Positions 35,446 to 48,639 of a stretch of DNA of 64,000 nucleotides are shown piece by piece; positions within the stretch are counted from its first letter, which is position 1, and every line of letters begins with the position of its first letter. The notes under the pieces are model-generated. The model was not told where the DNA came from. It did not search any database and saw only the letters and a program-made list of their open reading frames with translations. The position numbers were made by a program, and so were the translations under genes. The DNA lies in NCBI RefSeq assembly GCF_037893015.1, contig NC_133666.1, forward strand, positions 623,330,104-623,394,103, read 5' to 3'. This DNA is from Macrotis lagotis (taxonomy: Eukaryota > Chordata > Mammalia > Peramelemorphia > Peramelidae).

Positions 35446-35959
35446 TGAAGCACAGAGAGTGGAGGAGAAGGGGAAAATATGAGGGACTTAATGATGATGA
35501 ACTACATGTATTCCTGTATAGAAAAATGGTACTGATAATACTCATATGAATCTTCTCATTTAAGAGAGCAGGTAGAAGGACCTTTTATAGATGAAGCATG
35601 GGAGAAAGCTGAATTTGAAGATATAATATATTGTAAAAATGGAGTCAATGACTAAAAGGGAAATGTAACGGGAGAAAGAAAAAGGAGAGGAGGAATAGGC
35701 TAAGATAGTTCATATAATAAGATTTGTCTTTATTACAATGAGCTATTGCAATGATATGGAGTGGGGAAGGCAAGGAGGAATGAGGGAATCTTCACTTTTA
35801 TGAGAGGTGGCTAGGAGAGGAAACAGCATATATACTCAATAGGGTATAGACAGCTAGAGTAAGAAGGAGAGCAGGGGGATGGGGGAAGGGGGGAATGTGA
35901 GTGATGGAGGAGAGGATGGACCATGGAGGGAGAATATTCAAATATAACACATTTTCTTT

Positions 35960-36605
35960 TTTACTTCTTGCAAGGGGCTGGGATTGGATGGCCTGTGTGT
36001 GACCATAGGGCTGAGTGGATGCAGGGGACCGGGGATCTGTCTGCTGTATCACTCAGCTACCCTACAGCAGAGACAGAGTGAAATGAGAGAGAAAATATAG
36101 TACATATTTGTGGAGAAGTAAAAATGAAGGGAGTTTCGTCAGCAATGGCAATGGTGGAAAAATATGGAAGTAATTTTTGCAATAGACTTATCATAAAGAA
36201 TGTGATCCACCCGCCACAGAGCAGGTTGTGTTGGAACACAGACTGAAGCACATTTTTTTATTATTATTTTGGGGGGAGGGTTGCTGGGCAAATGGGGCTG
36301 GGTAGCCCACCTAGGGCCACACAGCCGGGTGATTGCTGGGTGTGTGAGGCCAGATTTGGACCTGGGCGCTCCCGGCTCAAGGGCCAGTGCTCTGTCTGCC
36401 ACCCAGCCACCTCTACTATTATTATTACTATTTTATTTTATTTTGGGTCTTTTGGGGGGGAGGTTTGCAGGGCAATAGGGTTGGGGTGGCTTGTGTAGGG
36501 TCACACAACTGGGTGATTGTTGGGTACGTGGAGCCGGATTTGGGCTCGAATGCTCCTGGCTCCAGGGCCGGTGCTCCATCTGCTGTGCCACCTGGCCACA
36601 CCTAC
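35960..36605 (-). repeat. Three SINE-derived modules inside the half-L1 (plus copy)
   Basis: Modules at about 35,960-36,070, 36,262-36,415 and 36,450-36,605 read as tRNA-type SINEs on the minus strand (for example CCACACAGCCGGGTGATTGC and GTGCTCCATCTGCTGTGCC). They match modules 3, 2 and 1 of the minus copy in order, spacing and orientation relative to the half-L1, so they belonged to the source element. Confidence 0.65.
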
Positions 36606-36770
36606 AATGATTATTATTATTGTTTTTAAATTTAATTTTAATTTTTTTCTCTCCCCTTTACTTTATCACTTGTGCAGGTCTATATTTTGGGGGGAGGAGG
36701 GAGTATTATGTTTACTCTTAAACAAGAATATTTTAGTAATGTATAAAAAAACATTACTTGTACAAAATAA

Positions 36771-36810
36771 GAATAAATAAATAAATAAATAAATGAATGA
36801 ATAAATAAAT
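36771..36810 (+). repeat. (AAAT)n tail of the half-L1
   Basis: About nine AAAT/AATG units at the 3' end of the plus half-L1. Confidence 0.9.
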
Positions 36811-37744
36811 GGGGACAAAAGTGTAGCTGTTAGCAGGTGTCAGAGCCACACACTTAACACACCTAACCTATCTCTGGCTATTAGATCCAATTCACCTAAA
36901 ATTTCTTTTTTTCTAGTTTGCTTAGTAATTAACTTTAGAGATCCAGGACGTTAAAGGAAAATTCTGTTATAGATATAAGTTGCATGTCAGCGTACATGCA
37001 GAGGTCACGTGGGTAAGTGAAATGTCTTAGGCCAGATTTATTCTTCCAGGTGAGATATTATCCAATGTCATTTTGGGGAAATCAAGTCAAAGGGGTCCAA
37101 CCTCAGCCATACTGAGAAGTCGCCCCTTTGGCTGCCCAACCTAGTCACCTGACATCTTGGCTTCCTTGGCTGCAAGAACATGACATTTGCCCAGTGGCAT
37201 TTCCTTTTTTTGTTGACCATCCTGGTATCTGACATAAGAGAAAATTAAAAGTCCTGTGATCTAAAATGGTTGTTTTACCTGGTTAGAACTTCCAGTAAAT
37301 ACAATTCACTAAATTCCAATTATAATCTCAATGGAGTCCCAATTAATAAAACCCCCTACCTAAAGCTTGAATTATCCTTCCTGGGTCTTTGCCTAAAACC
37401 AGGTATTCTAACTATGACTGGCCCTACAGGCCTGTCTCCTACCGCTTACTAGAGACATCCCTTTGTCTGAAATCATATCTACTCTATCTGTATATAAAGA
37501 TGGTATATCAGATTCCCCTTGACTAGAGAAACATCCTTCCAGCTTGTTGTATCTTACCTCCTTTGTCCAGAAGATTGCACAGAGAAATATCAAATTATCT
37601 TGTGTTTATCTTTCCTATATTATATAGTGCTTTTACTTCAAAACAACCACTGCTTTGGAATATACATATATAGATCTAAAGTATTCCCAATTCACATGCA
37701 TAGTCTATACAGAAACTTGTTTACCTAATATCTATCTTCAACAT

Positions 37745-37889
37745 ACAAATGTTTCCCAAGGCAATTGGGTTAAGTGATTTGTCCAAGGTCACACAGCTAA
37801 GCAATCACTAAGTATATGAAGCCTGACCTGAACCCAGGTCTCCTGACTCTGGGGCTGGTGCTCTATCCACTGATCCACCTAGCCATCCC
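37745..37889 (-). repeat. tRNA-derived SINE shared with the inverted relative
   Basis: Minus-strand SINE (plus shows AAGGCAATTGGGTTAAGTGA, CACACAGCTAAG and TATCCACTGATCCACCTAGC). It sits at the same site as the SINE at 13,752-13,896. Confidence 0.85.
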
Positions 37890-40014
37890 CTAACATACAA
37901 TTTACTTTTCAGAATTCTTTAAAACCATTAAAACATCTTAGGTAGCCTTAAATTTCCAACATACATTATTAATTTCTGTGAGTAACAGGGCAACACACAA
38001 ATTACTAGGTTGTACAAAGCAATTCTTCCATTATTACATTATTCATGAACCCACAGATCTAACCCAGAAAGGGTCATACTTTTTCATATTTTCCTTATTG
38101 CTCTTCAAAGCAATCACATTAATCCCAGGTTTCAACAATACAGTATTTAAAAAAAACATATTCACAATAGATAGCTAAATATTGCAAATATTATCTCTTT
38201 ACGGTTACAAAAGAACATCACATAACTGATAAAAACATCTTATTCACCAATAAGTTACCTTACAACAGGGTCCACAATTGCAATTTGTTCAGATCCCCCC
38301 TATCAGCTGTCTGCAGTTACCAAAAGAGAAGTCCACATTCTTGACTTCTTTAAACATGCGTTGTTAATATATGTTAAACATTAAGATTCTTATTTAAACA
38401 TCTCATTTACCTTAGAACAAAAGCAAAATGAATATCCCATGTTCTTTACACTTTTGTCTCTACCCAAGTTCTCAGAATCCAATCTCATACATGATACATT
38501 TAAAACCCCAATGTAATTACAATTCAACTAACTTCCCAACAGCTTAGTTTGATAAAAACTTTAGAGTACCTTATAAAGAGAATCCAGCACTCACATTCAA
38601 AAGCTCTATCCAAAATAAAAATACAATTGTTAGCATTATTAAACAGCATTAAAACCAATTAGAGCTTTTCCCAAAAGAAACCAGTAAACATCCCTGATAA
38701 CCTAGGCATTTCTCTTCTTAGTAACCCAATACCACTTTTCTTTAACCCAAAGGTGTTACAATAGTTTAAAATCCCAAATCACATAACTCCTTGCAAAAGT
38801 TACAATAGTGTTAAAATAGTTTAATCCCAAACTAATTTAACAATCTAGGTTATTTAGTTCCTCCCATTCTGTACAAATTTCATCAGAATGTTACAACACT
38901 AGTATCCCTCTTTTAAAACCCTCAGCGCGTTTCCCAAAACTAGTTCAGAAACTTCAAAAACAATGAGAGAAATCACTCAGGCCATATGGCCAGCAGATAT
39001 TCATTAAACGTGATTTCCTTTCAATAAAGGAGTCAACCCCTGGATCTTAGATTTTTTTTTCTTTCCCAATCACACATCCCACCTGTGGAGGGGTCCTCTT
39101 TCCCTTTAAGGCTTACACACTTGAGTTCTCCTGTATCTCTTTCTATTGTTTTTGTGATAAGACTTTTTCTGCCAGTTCCCGACATCCTCCTGCTACTCTC
39201 TTCTCCCCTTTGGATTCAGCAAAGGAATCTTCTGAGAGGGGAGTAGACTGGTTCAGGGAGATGGGGAGACAGGTTTAGGAATGTTCATTACCTTCACTGC
39301 TCTTGTATTCCCTCCCTTTTGATCTAGGGAAGGAATCTTCCAAGGGGGAACAGATAGGACCTGGTGACAGGGGTGGGGGTATGGGGTTTGGAAATTCAGC
39401 GGCTGAGGGCTCTAAATTTAACAAAACAGTAATAAGTGTAACACATTAAGAACTAGATTTCACAAAATAATCTTTCCATTATTACATTTATACCTGGACC
39501 TACAGAGCAAGGTCCAACACATCATGTAAAATTTTCAGGGAACCCAGAGGGTCATGCAATGATAATTTCCCTCATTAACAATCATTAATTCCAACTTTAA
39601 CATCATTACAGTAAAATAATTTATATTTCCAAAAGCAGATCATGTTTGATAACACCCTTCATTCTTACTTACTGATAAGTCATCTAATTAGGGTTACATA
39701 ATTTTTCATTTCCTAATCATTTTCCAAAGCTCCTCACATTTATTCAATATCATTGAAAAGGGGTATCTTGCAGTTAAGATATAATGAAAACATGAAATTC
39801 TTAACCTACATGAAACATAATATGCTGACATCTCATTCTCTTAAAGCAACCTAAAACAACAGATTCTCTTAAAGTTAACCTTATAATTAAGTATCTTTTA
39901 CAAAAAAACCTCTTCTGAATTCTTCCTTTATAAGTTATTTTATCTTTTTCATATACACTTCTATTTTCAAAGAAAATAAGATCCTCTATCAATGTTAGTT
40001 TTACATTATAATTT

Positions 40015-40168
40015 CTCTTTTTTTAAATTTTTCAAGGCAATGGGGTTAAGTGAATTGCCCAAGGCCACACAGCTAGGTAATTATTAAGTTTCTGAGGTCG
40101 GATTTGAACCCAGGTACTCCTGACTCCAAGACCGATGCTCTACCCACTGCACCACCTAGCCGCCCCTA
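40015..40168 (-). repeat. tRNA-derived SINE
   Basis: Minus-strand SINE ending in CACCACCTAGCCGCCCC. Short ATTATA(A)TTTC duplicates flank it. Confidence 0.9.
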
Positions 40169-42244
40169 TATTATATTTCAAAAGCCCAATGTACACTTAT
40201 TACCTATGACAGTGTTATGGTTATATGTATAATTTCCTCTTTTTAACAATGCAGTAATATGTGTAACTTCCTCTTCAACAGATAATAAACTACACTTCTC
40301 ACATATCAATATTCCCTTTCACAACAATGAGGTGAAAAACAAAGCCTTTCACAAATTTTCTGGGCCAAAATGACATTGAGAACTATGACCCATTGGCAAG
40401 GTATTTTTTAGTTATTTTTTCATAACAAAATCTTTATAAATGTGGTAGGTGAAACTTCAATTCATTTGTTATTACAAAACAATTTTAAAATCTCAAAAAG
40501 TATAGTTTAAATTGTTCTTATACAGTTTACTAATTGTACACAGCATATTTCAATTGAATGTATGTTTTCTTTATTCCCTAAAACTTTAAAATACAAAGAA
40601 TTAAGACCAGAGTTGCTAAAAAGAATCCCTTTTTATGACTACAAGATTTTCTCCATATTTCTTTTAGATTCCAAAAGTCATATTCAAATTAGCCTTAAAT
40701 CATTTTCTTTTCAAAAGCTTAAAATGTTTGTAAAATCTTTTTATCTTTATCAGTGCAATTCTAACTTCTCAGTGCTCTCACCTATAAGAACTTTCTATCC
40801 TCACTGACAATATTTCTTAATATTAGAACATTCGATATTCTGGGAATTAGAGATTCCCCACAATTTGAGTTATCAAAGTGATATATACTAATTCTTTAAC
40901 TTTACTGTTTATCATTACTCACTCACTCCAGATTCTTCCCAAATACATGATTCGCATTCCAACCAGTGTAAAATATTAGTTATGTTTAGTTATTCTAAAG
41001 CTAACTTACAAGTCTGTCCTGACTCCCATGACTCTGGAGGGGCCATAAAACATCAGAATCTAAACTCAAACATATTCTTTACAAACCCCTTAATTCAATT
41101 TACATTTATCTTTAGATTAGGACATTACAGAATCAATAATAACATAATAAAATTAACATTTACCTAGCAATTGCTTTCATATCGAACTTTTCACTTTATG
41201 GGGTTTATTATTTTCCAATCAATTCATTGACAAACATTGCAAAAGGAACCAATTTAATGCAATTTTTAAATCACCCCAAACTCATATAAATACATATCTC
41301 CCTATAGACTTACAGTTCTAATACTTTCTTCTTTTTCTTATAATGATTTGTACACCATTTTCCAAAATTCCCAAAATCCATCTTTGGTGTAAAAAGTCAA
41401 TCCTGCTCAAACCTTCTGTCTACATACTTTTACCACTTTCCATACTTAACAAATGGTTCAAAAGAAACTTCAGTTGTCTCTACGTTTGGATTTTCTTTCC
41501 AGTACTTTCAGAATCTCTTACTCAAACTATACAACTCACATTTTTCCACCATTCCTTTTCATTAGCTCTTCTTGACTTTAATTCATACTATTCCAAACTA
41601 GAGTCACATACCTTATACAGCTATATAAACTACAGTTATGATTTCACATTTCACAATGCATTTTTCAGTCCAAGGTGTTGATACTTAACATTTCTTGATT
41701 ACAATTGCTAAAATCCTGGAGAAGGCAGTCATTCAAAAATCCCTTAGCCTAATTAGAATATTTCCTGCCTCCCTTCTTCAAATAGAGTAAACTGAATAGC
41801 TTTTATAGAGAGAGACCATTCTAGATTCTTTCTGGGGGGGTTGTTCTATTCTTTTGGGGGGGGGTTGGTTTTTTTTCATTTTTATTAAAGATATTATTTG
41901 AATTTTGCAATTTTCCCCCAATCTTACTTCCCTCCCCCCAACCCCCACCCCACAGATAGCACTCCGTCAGTCTTTACTTTGTTTCCATGTTGTACCTTGA
42001 TCCAAATTGGGTGTGATGAGAGAGAAATCATATCCTTAAAGAGAACAGAATTCTCAGGGGTAACCAGATCAAACAATAAGACATCTGGGTTTTTTTTTTC
42101 CGAATTAAAGGGAATAGTCCTTGTACTTTGTTCAAACTCCACAGCTCCTTATCTGGATACAGATGGTACTCTCCTTTGTAGACAGCCTAAAATTGTTCCC
42201 AATTGTTGCGCTGATGGAATGAGCAAGTCCTTCAAGGTTGAGCA

Positions 42245-45200
42245 TCACTCCCATGTTGCTGTTAGGGTGTACAGTGTTTTTCTGGTTCTGCTCATCTCAC
42301 TCAGCATCAGTTCATGCAAATCCCTCCAGGTTTCCCTGAAATCCCATCCCTCCTGGTTTTTAATAGAACAATAGTGTTCCATGACATACATATACCACAG
42401 TTTGCTAAACCATTCCCCAATTGAAGGACGTTTACTGGATTTCCAATTCTTTGCCACCACAAACAAGGCTGCTATAAATATTTTTGTACAAGTAATGTTT
42501 TTACTCTTTTTCCTCATCTCTTCAGGGTATAGACCCAGTAGTGGTATTGCTGGGTCAAAGGGTATGTACATTTTTGGTGCCCTTTAGGCATAGTTCCAAA
42601 TAGCTCTCCAGAAGGGTTGGATGAGTTCACAGCTCCACCAACAGTGTAATAGTGTCCCAGGTTTCCCACATCCCTTCCAACAATGATCATTATCCTTCCT
42701 GGTCATACTGGCCAATCTGAGAGGTGTGAAGTGGTACCTCAGCGAAGCTTTAATTTGCATTTCTCTAATAATTAATGATTTAGAGTATTTTGTCATATGG
42801 CTATGGATTGCTTTGATCTCCTCATCTGTAAATTACCTTTACATATCCTTTGACCATTTGTCAATTGGGGAATGCCTTTTTGTTTTAAAAATATGACTCA
42901 GTTCTCTGTATATTTTAGAAATGAGTCCTTTGTCAGAATTATTAGTTGTAAAGATTGTTTCCCAGTTTACTACTTTTCTTTTGATCTTGATTACATTGGT
43001 TTTATCTGTGCAAAAACTTTTTAATTTAATTTAATGTAATCGAAATCATCTAATTGGTTTTTAATGATGTTCTCCAACTCTTCATTAGTCATAAACAGTT
43101 CCCCTTTCCATAGATCTGACAGGTAGACTAGTCCTTGATCTTCTAATTTGCTTATAATATTGTTTTTTATGTCTATGCCCTGTAACCATTTGGATCTTAT
43201 CTTAGTAAAGGGTGTGAGGTGTTGGTCTAATCTAAGTTTCTTCCATATTAACTTCCAACTATCCCAGCAGTTTTTATCAAAGAGGGAGTTTTTATCCCAA
43301 TGGCTAGACTCTTTGGGTTTATCAAACAGCAGATTACTATAATCCTCTCCTGCTTTTACACCTAGTCTATTCCACTGGTCCACCACTCTATTTCTTAGCC
43401 AATACCAAACAGGTTTGATGACTGATGCTTTATAATATAATTTTAGATCGGGTAGTGCTAAGCCACCATCGTTTGCATTTTTTTTTCATTAAGCTCCTGG
43501 CAATTCTTGACTTTTTATTTCTCCATATGAATTTACTTACAATTTTTTCTCATTCATTAAAGTAATTTTTTGGAATTTTGATTGGTAGGGCACTAAACAG
43601 ATAGTTTAGTTTTGGTAGAATTGTCATTTTTATTATATTAGCTCTACCTATCAATGAGCAGTTGATATTTGCCCAGTTATTTAAATCTGATTTAATTTGT
43701 GTGAGAAGTGTTTTATAATTGTTTTCAAAGATTTTGAGTCTGTCTTGGCAAATAGACTCCCAAGTATTTTACACTGTCTGAGGTGGCTTTGAATGGGATT
43801 TCTCTTTCTAGCTCTTCCTGCTGTTTCTTGCTTGTCATATATAGGAACATTGAGGATTTATGGGGGTTTATTTTATAACCTTCAACTTTGCTAAAATTGG
43901 TAATTGTTTCCAGTAGTTTTTTAGATGATTTCTTGGGATTCTCTAGGTAGACCATCATGTCATCTGCAAAGAGTGAGAGTTTTGTCTCTTCCTTCCCAAT
44001 TCTAATTCCTTTAATTTCTTTTTCTTCTCTAATTGCTGATGCTAACATTTCTAATACAATATTGAATAGTAGTGGTGATAATGGGCACCCATGTTTAACC
44101 CCTGATCTTACTGGGAATGCCTCTAGCCTCTCCCCATTGAGTATAATGCTTGTTGATGGTTTCAGATAGATACTGCTAATTATTTTAAGGAACAGTCCAT
44201 TTATTCCTACACTCTCTAGTGTTTTTAATAGGAATGGATGCTGTATCTTGTCAAAAGCTTTTTCAGCATCTATTGATATGATCATATGGTTTCTGATAGG
44301 TTTGTTATGGATATAATTGAGTATACTAACAGTTTTCCTAATATTGAACGAACCCTGCATTCCTGGAATCAATCCTACTTGATCATAATGTATTATCCTA
44401 TTGATGACTTGTTGTAGTCGTTTTGCTAAGATTTTATTTAGGATTTTTGCATCTATATTCATCAGGGAAATAGGTCTATAATTTTCTTTCTCTGTTTCAA
44501 CTCTTCCTGGTTTAGGTAATAGTACCATATTGGTTTCATAGAAAGAGTTAGGCAGAGTTCCATCTTTCCCTATTTTTCCAAAGAGTTTATATAGGATTGG
44601 AACCAATTGTTCCTTAAATGTTTGGTAGAATTCACTTGTGAATCCTTCAGGCCCTGGAGATTTTTTTTACAGAGTTCAATAATGGCTTGTTGAGTTTCTT
44701 TTTCTGAGATAGGGTTGTTCAGGTATTTAATTTCTTCTTCATTTAACCTGGGCAACTTATATTTTTGTAAATATTCCTCCATTTCACTTAGATTATCAAA
44801 TTTATTGGCATAGAGATGGGCAAAACAATTTTGAATTATTACTTTAATTTCCTCCTCATTGGTGGTGAGTTCACCTTTTTCATTTATAATAGTAGCAATT
44901 TGGTTTTCTTCTTTCTTTTTTTTAATCAAATTGACCAGAGGTTTATCAATTTTATTGGTTTTTTCATAATACCAACTTTTGTTTTTATTTATTAATTCAA
45001 AAGTTTTTTGGCTTTCAATTTTATTAATTTCTAATTTGATTTTTAAAATTTCTAATTTGGTATTTGATTGGGGATTTTTGATTTGTTCTTTCTCTGATTT
45101 TTTTAGTTCCATGCTTAGTTCATTTATTTCCTCTTTCTCCAATTTATTCATATAAGCATTTAGAGCTATAATATATCCCCTGAGAGTTGCTTTGAAGGAA

Positions 45201-46112
45201 TCCCATGGGTTTTGGTATGTTGTTTCATTATTATCATTATCTAGGATAAAATGGTTAATTCTTTCTATAGTTTGTTTTTTGGTCCACTCATTTTTTTAAG
45301 ATGAGGTTATTTAGTTTTCAATTTGCTTTGGGTCTATATCTCCTTGGCCCAGTATTGCATATGAATTTTATTGCATTGTGATCTGAGAAAGAAGTATTCA
45401 CTATTTCTGCCTTTCTGCAGTTGATCATTAGGTTTTTACGTCCTAGTACATGGTCAATTTTTGTATAAGTTCCATATACTGCAAAGAAAAAGGTATATTC
45501 CTTCCTATCCCCATTCAGTTTCCTCCATAAGTCTACCATATCTAATTTTTCTAACAATCTATTCATCACCCTAATTTTTTTCTTGTTTTATGATTTGATT
45601 TATCTAGATCTGATAGTGGGAGGTTGAGGTCTCCTACTAGTAGAGTTTTGCTGTCTATGTCTTCCTGTAATTCTTTCAGCTTCTCCTCCAAGAATTTGGA
45701 TGCTGTCCCACTGGGTGCATATATATTCAATATTGAAATGACTTTATTGTCTATGGCACCTTTTAGGAGGATAAAGTTTCCTTCCTTATCTCTTTTAACG
45801 CTATCTATTTTTGCTGCTGCTTTGTCTGAGATAAGGATTGCTACCCCTGCTTTTTTTTACTTCAGCTGAAGCAAAATATATTTTGCTCCAACCTTTTACC
45901 TTTACTCTATATGTATGTCTCTGCTTCAAATGAGTTTCTTGTAAGCAGCATATTGTGGGATTCCGGTTTTTAATCCACTCTGCTATTTGCTTACATTTTA
46001 AGGGAGAGTTCATCCCATTCACATTCAAGGTTATGATTACTAATTCTTTATTGCCCTCTGTGCTATCTTCCCTCTGTTTGTATTTTTCCCCCTTCCCCCC
46101 CCTTTTATCCAT
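42245..46112 (-). pseudogene. L1 ORF2 (endonuclease-reverse transcriptase), frameshifted
   Basis: Order on the minus strand: endonuclease start at 46,112 (LNVNGMNSPLKCKQIAEWI, TICCLQETHL), endonuclease end with SDHNAIKF near 45,400, linker and RT lead-in at 45,151-44,570 ([23 protein letters not shown]), RT at 44,606-43,725 ([59 protein letters not shown]), then the C-terminal region (WKGCGKPGTLLHCWW) at 42,796-42,584 and IPFDPAIPLLGLYPEE at 42,571. The catalytic box is FADD. The frames are split into at least six pieces. The intact protein nicks the target and copies the RNA there. Confidence 0.9.
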
Positions 46113-46828
46113 ATTCCCCAGTATTTTGTTTTTGAATACTACCCCCTTCAGTGTGTTTGCCCTCCTATATCACACCCTCCCCTTTCTTTCCCTTTTCCCT
46201 GTTCCCTTCCCTTCCTTTTGTTATTTCCCCTTATTTCCTCCACTCCCCTTCCCTTTCTCTGTCCCCCCTCCCCTTTTCCCCTTTTAATTCTTGAAAGGTT
46301 AGATGTTTTATAAGTTAAATGCATATGTGTAGGTTGACTTTAAGCCAAGTCTGATGAGAAGAAGATTCAGGTGTTTCTCCTCTACTCCCTTCTTCCCCTC
46401 TACTACCATAGGTTTTTTGTACCTCTTAGTGTAATGAGATTTGTCCCATTCAATCCCCTCCCTCCTCCCGTCTCTTTCCTGTCCCCCTTTTTATTTGGGT
46501 AGTGTATTTTTTTGTTAGATCATTCTATCTAAGTCATAGAAAATTCTGAGTGTCTGTCACTTCTAGTTTAGTATATTCTGTTGAATAGAGTCAAAATTCC
46601 TGAGAGTTATTAGAGTCTTTCTCCCCAGTGGAGTTAAAGCCAGTTACATCCTATTAGATATCAGTCTCATGGATAGGTCATGGATGTCCATAATTTCTGG
46701 CTAGGTATATTCTCTCTGTTAGAGTTACATTTCTCAGGATTTATGAGAGTCTCTACCCTTCCCCCATGGTGGGATATAGCCAGTTTCAACTTGCTGGATT
46801 GCATTTTTTTCCTTTTACTGCCCCCTTT

Positions 46829-47960
46829 TCATGTGTCTCTTGAACCTCCTGTTTGATATCCACATTTTCTGTTTAGCTCTGGTCTTTTCATCAGAAATTT
46901 TTGGAATTCTTCCATTTCACTAAATGTCCATCTTTTTCCCTGGAAGAGAAGGCTCAGCTTTGCAGGAAAGTAGATTCTTGGCTGCATTCCAAGCTCCCGT
47001 GCTCTTTGAAATATCTCGTTCCAGGCCCTTCGATCCCTTAAAGTTGATGCAGCCAGGTCCTGCATGATCCTTACTGTGGCTCCTTGATATTTAAATTGTT
47101 TTTTTCCTGGATGCTTGCAGGATTTTCTCTTTTATCTGATAGTTCTGGAGTTTGGCCACAACATTCCTTGGTGTTTTCATTTTAGGATCTTTTTCTGGTG
47201 GGGATCGATGTACTCTTTCAATAACTACTTTGCCCTCTGATTCCATGACGTCAGGTCAGTTTTCCATCACTAGATCCTGTAATATTAAGTCCAGGCTTTT
47301 TTTCTCTTCAATGTTTTCAGGAAGTCCTATAATTTTTCAGGTTTCCCCTCCTCAATCTATTCTCGAGGTCAGTGGTTTTGTTGATGAGGTATTTCACATT
47401 TGCTTTTTTTTTCTATTTTTTTATTTTGTTTAACTGACTCTTGCTGTCTCATGGAGTCATTAGTTTCTGTAGACTCCATTATTTTGTGGGGGGAGGAGTT
47501 TTCTTCATTAACCTTTTCCAATTGGTCAATTCTACTTTTGAAAGAGCTTTCCATTTGACCAATTGAGGTTTTGAGAGAATTAATTTCTTTTTGCATTTGC
47601 TCATTTGAGGATCTGAGAGATTTATTCTCCTTTTGTGTTTGTCCAATTCTACTTTCTAAGGTTTTGTTTTCTTGTTGCAAGATATTAATTGTCTCCCCCA
47701 AATTTTTCCAGTTGATTTTTAAACTCCTTCCTTATTTCTTCAAGGAAGTCTTTCTGAGCTGGAGACCAGATTGTATTCTCCTCAGATGTTCCATATCTCT
47801 CTGGGTTGGGGTCTTTCCCTTCCAGGAATTTTTCTATAGATCCACCTTTCTGCTGACCCTTCTTCTTTATGCTAAGACCTTGAGTTGGCTGGGGCTGGTT
47901 CACCTGGGCTTGGGATCTCTAAAGGCTTTACTGAGTGCAGTTTCTCTGGCTGGCCAGTAG
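46829..47960 (-). pseudogene. L1 ORF1, frameshifted
   Basis: N-terminal piece near 47,903-47,685 (NQPQPTQGLSIKKKG), coiled-coil piece at 47,701-47,369 with regular IGQ/IDQ heptads, and a C-terminal piece at 47,065-46,829 (IYFPAKLSLLFQGKRWTF, FLMKRPELNRK). The middle RRM part between 47,370 and 47,070 is legible only in fragments. This ORF1 differs clearly from that of the half-L1 elements, so they come from another L1 lineage. Confidence 0.85.
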
Positions 47961-48639
47961 GAGCTGCTGGTTGCCCTCTCTGGGGTGTCTGTGACCTTGG
48001 TTGCAAGGCTTTCTCCCTTTGCTTGAGGGAGAGAATTGGAGCTATTGAATTCTTTTGCCTTTAATCAATGGTGGGCTTTACCCTGGCCTGAGGTGATTCC
48101 TCAGCTGGGCTGGTTCTTTTGCTCACACACCTGGGCCTGAGGCAGAATAATTTGCATTTGTTTGGGAGGAGGCCTTAGTGCAATGGAGGCATAGGCTCAG
48201 AGTTTCTCAGATAGGAGGAGCCCAGGGATGGTGTCTGCAGCTCTCCTGCACCAGACCTCTCCCCGCAGCCCCTTCCCCAAGTTCCAGGGGGACAGCACCA
48301 ACACCAGCACCTCTGCTTCCCCGCAGACCCAAGCCCCCTTCGTCCAGCCCCACTGCTGATCCAGCAGGTCCGGCTCTCAGGCCCTCATACTCCCAGTTCC
48401 GATTCAGCTGTTGATCTGGCTGATCCCGGGCTCAGGCTCACCTGCCAGTACTCAGCCAAGGCTGCTGCGGGAGACAAATCCTGAGGTAGATTTTCCTCTC
48501 CTGGCTTTTCTTTCTGGGTTTCCTGGTTCAGATTTCTTTTAAGAGGTTTGTTTCATGTGATAGATTGGGAAGAGATCAGGAGACTTTAGAGCTGTGCCTG
48601 TCTTCTCTCCGCCATCTTGGCCGCATGTTGTTCTTCTAT

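Larger units (their letters stand above)
33608..36811 (+). mobile_element. Half-L1 (HAL1-like) element, plus copy
   Basis: About 3.2 kb with the same layout as the minus copy: 5' end GGGGGTGAAGCCAAGATGGC, GC-richer 5' UTR to 34,365, ORF1-like gene, no ORF2, three SINE-derived modules (35,960-36,605) and an AAAT-rich tail (36,771-36,810). Its 5' edge abuts the RTE-like element and its tail abuts LTR-element sequence, and no duplication of the flanks is clear. Insertion at a pre-existing junction or a later deletion is therefore likely. It lies inverted to the minus copy with about 2.1 kb between them. Confidence 0.78.
36822..41840 (-). mobile_element. LTR-element relic (ERV-like), inner part, fossil
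   Basis: 36,822-38,425 is the inverted relative of 13,058-14,840. The remainder is AT-rich and, read on the minus strand, has a proline/serine-rich stretch near 39,420-39,100 that could be from a gag-like region. No protein is legible; it is broken beyond coding. It is probably continuous with 48,640-50,448, the two halves being separated by an L1. SINEs are inserted at 37,745 and 40,015. Assignment to one element is inference. Confidence 0.42.
41856..48627 (-). mobile_element. L1, near full length (about 6.8 kb)
   Basis: The 5' end is at 48,627 (CATGCGGCCAAGATGGCGG on the minus strand, with a YY1-type AAGATGGCG), then a 5' UTR with a GC-rich block (48,400-48,230), ORF1, a C/T-rich spacer as seen on the plus strand (46,450-46,090), ORF2, and a 3' UTR with a G-rich/A-tail end near 41,856. 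Flanks share TTCTATTCTTT within a longer imperfect duplication (41,841-41,854 and 48,628-48,645). It inserted into an LTR-element relic. Both ORFs carry frameshifts, so it is not competent, but it is the best-kept L1 in the window. Confidence 0.9.

Noticed and set aside
41898-42587. Plus-strand open frames of 158 and 68 codons.
   Set aside because: They are antisense to the 3' end of L1 ORF2 and its 3' UTR.
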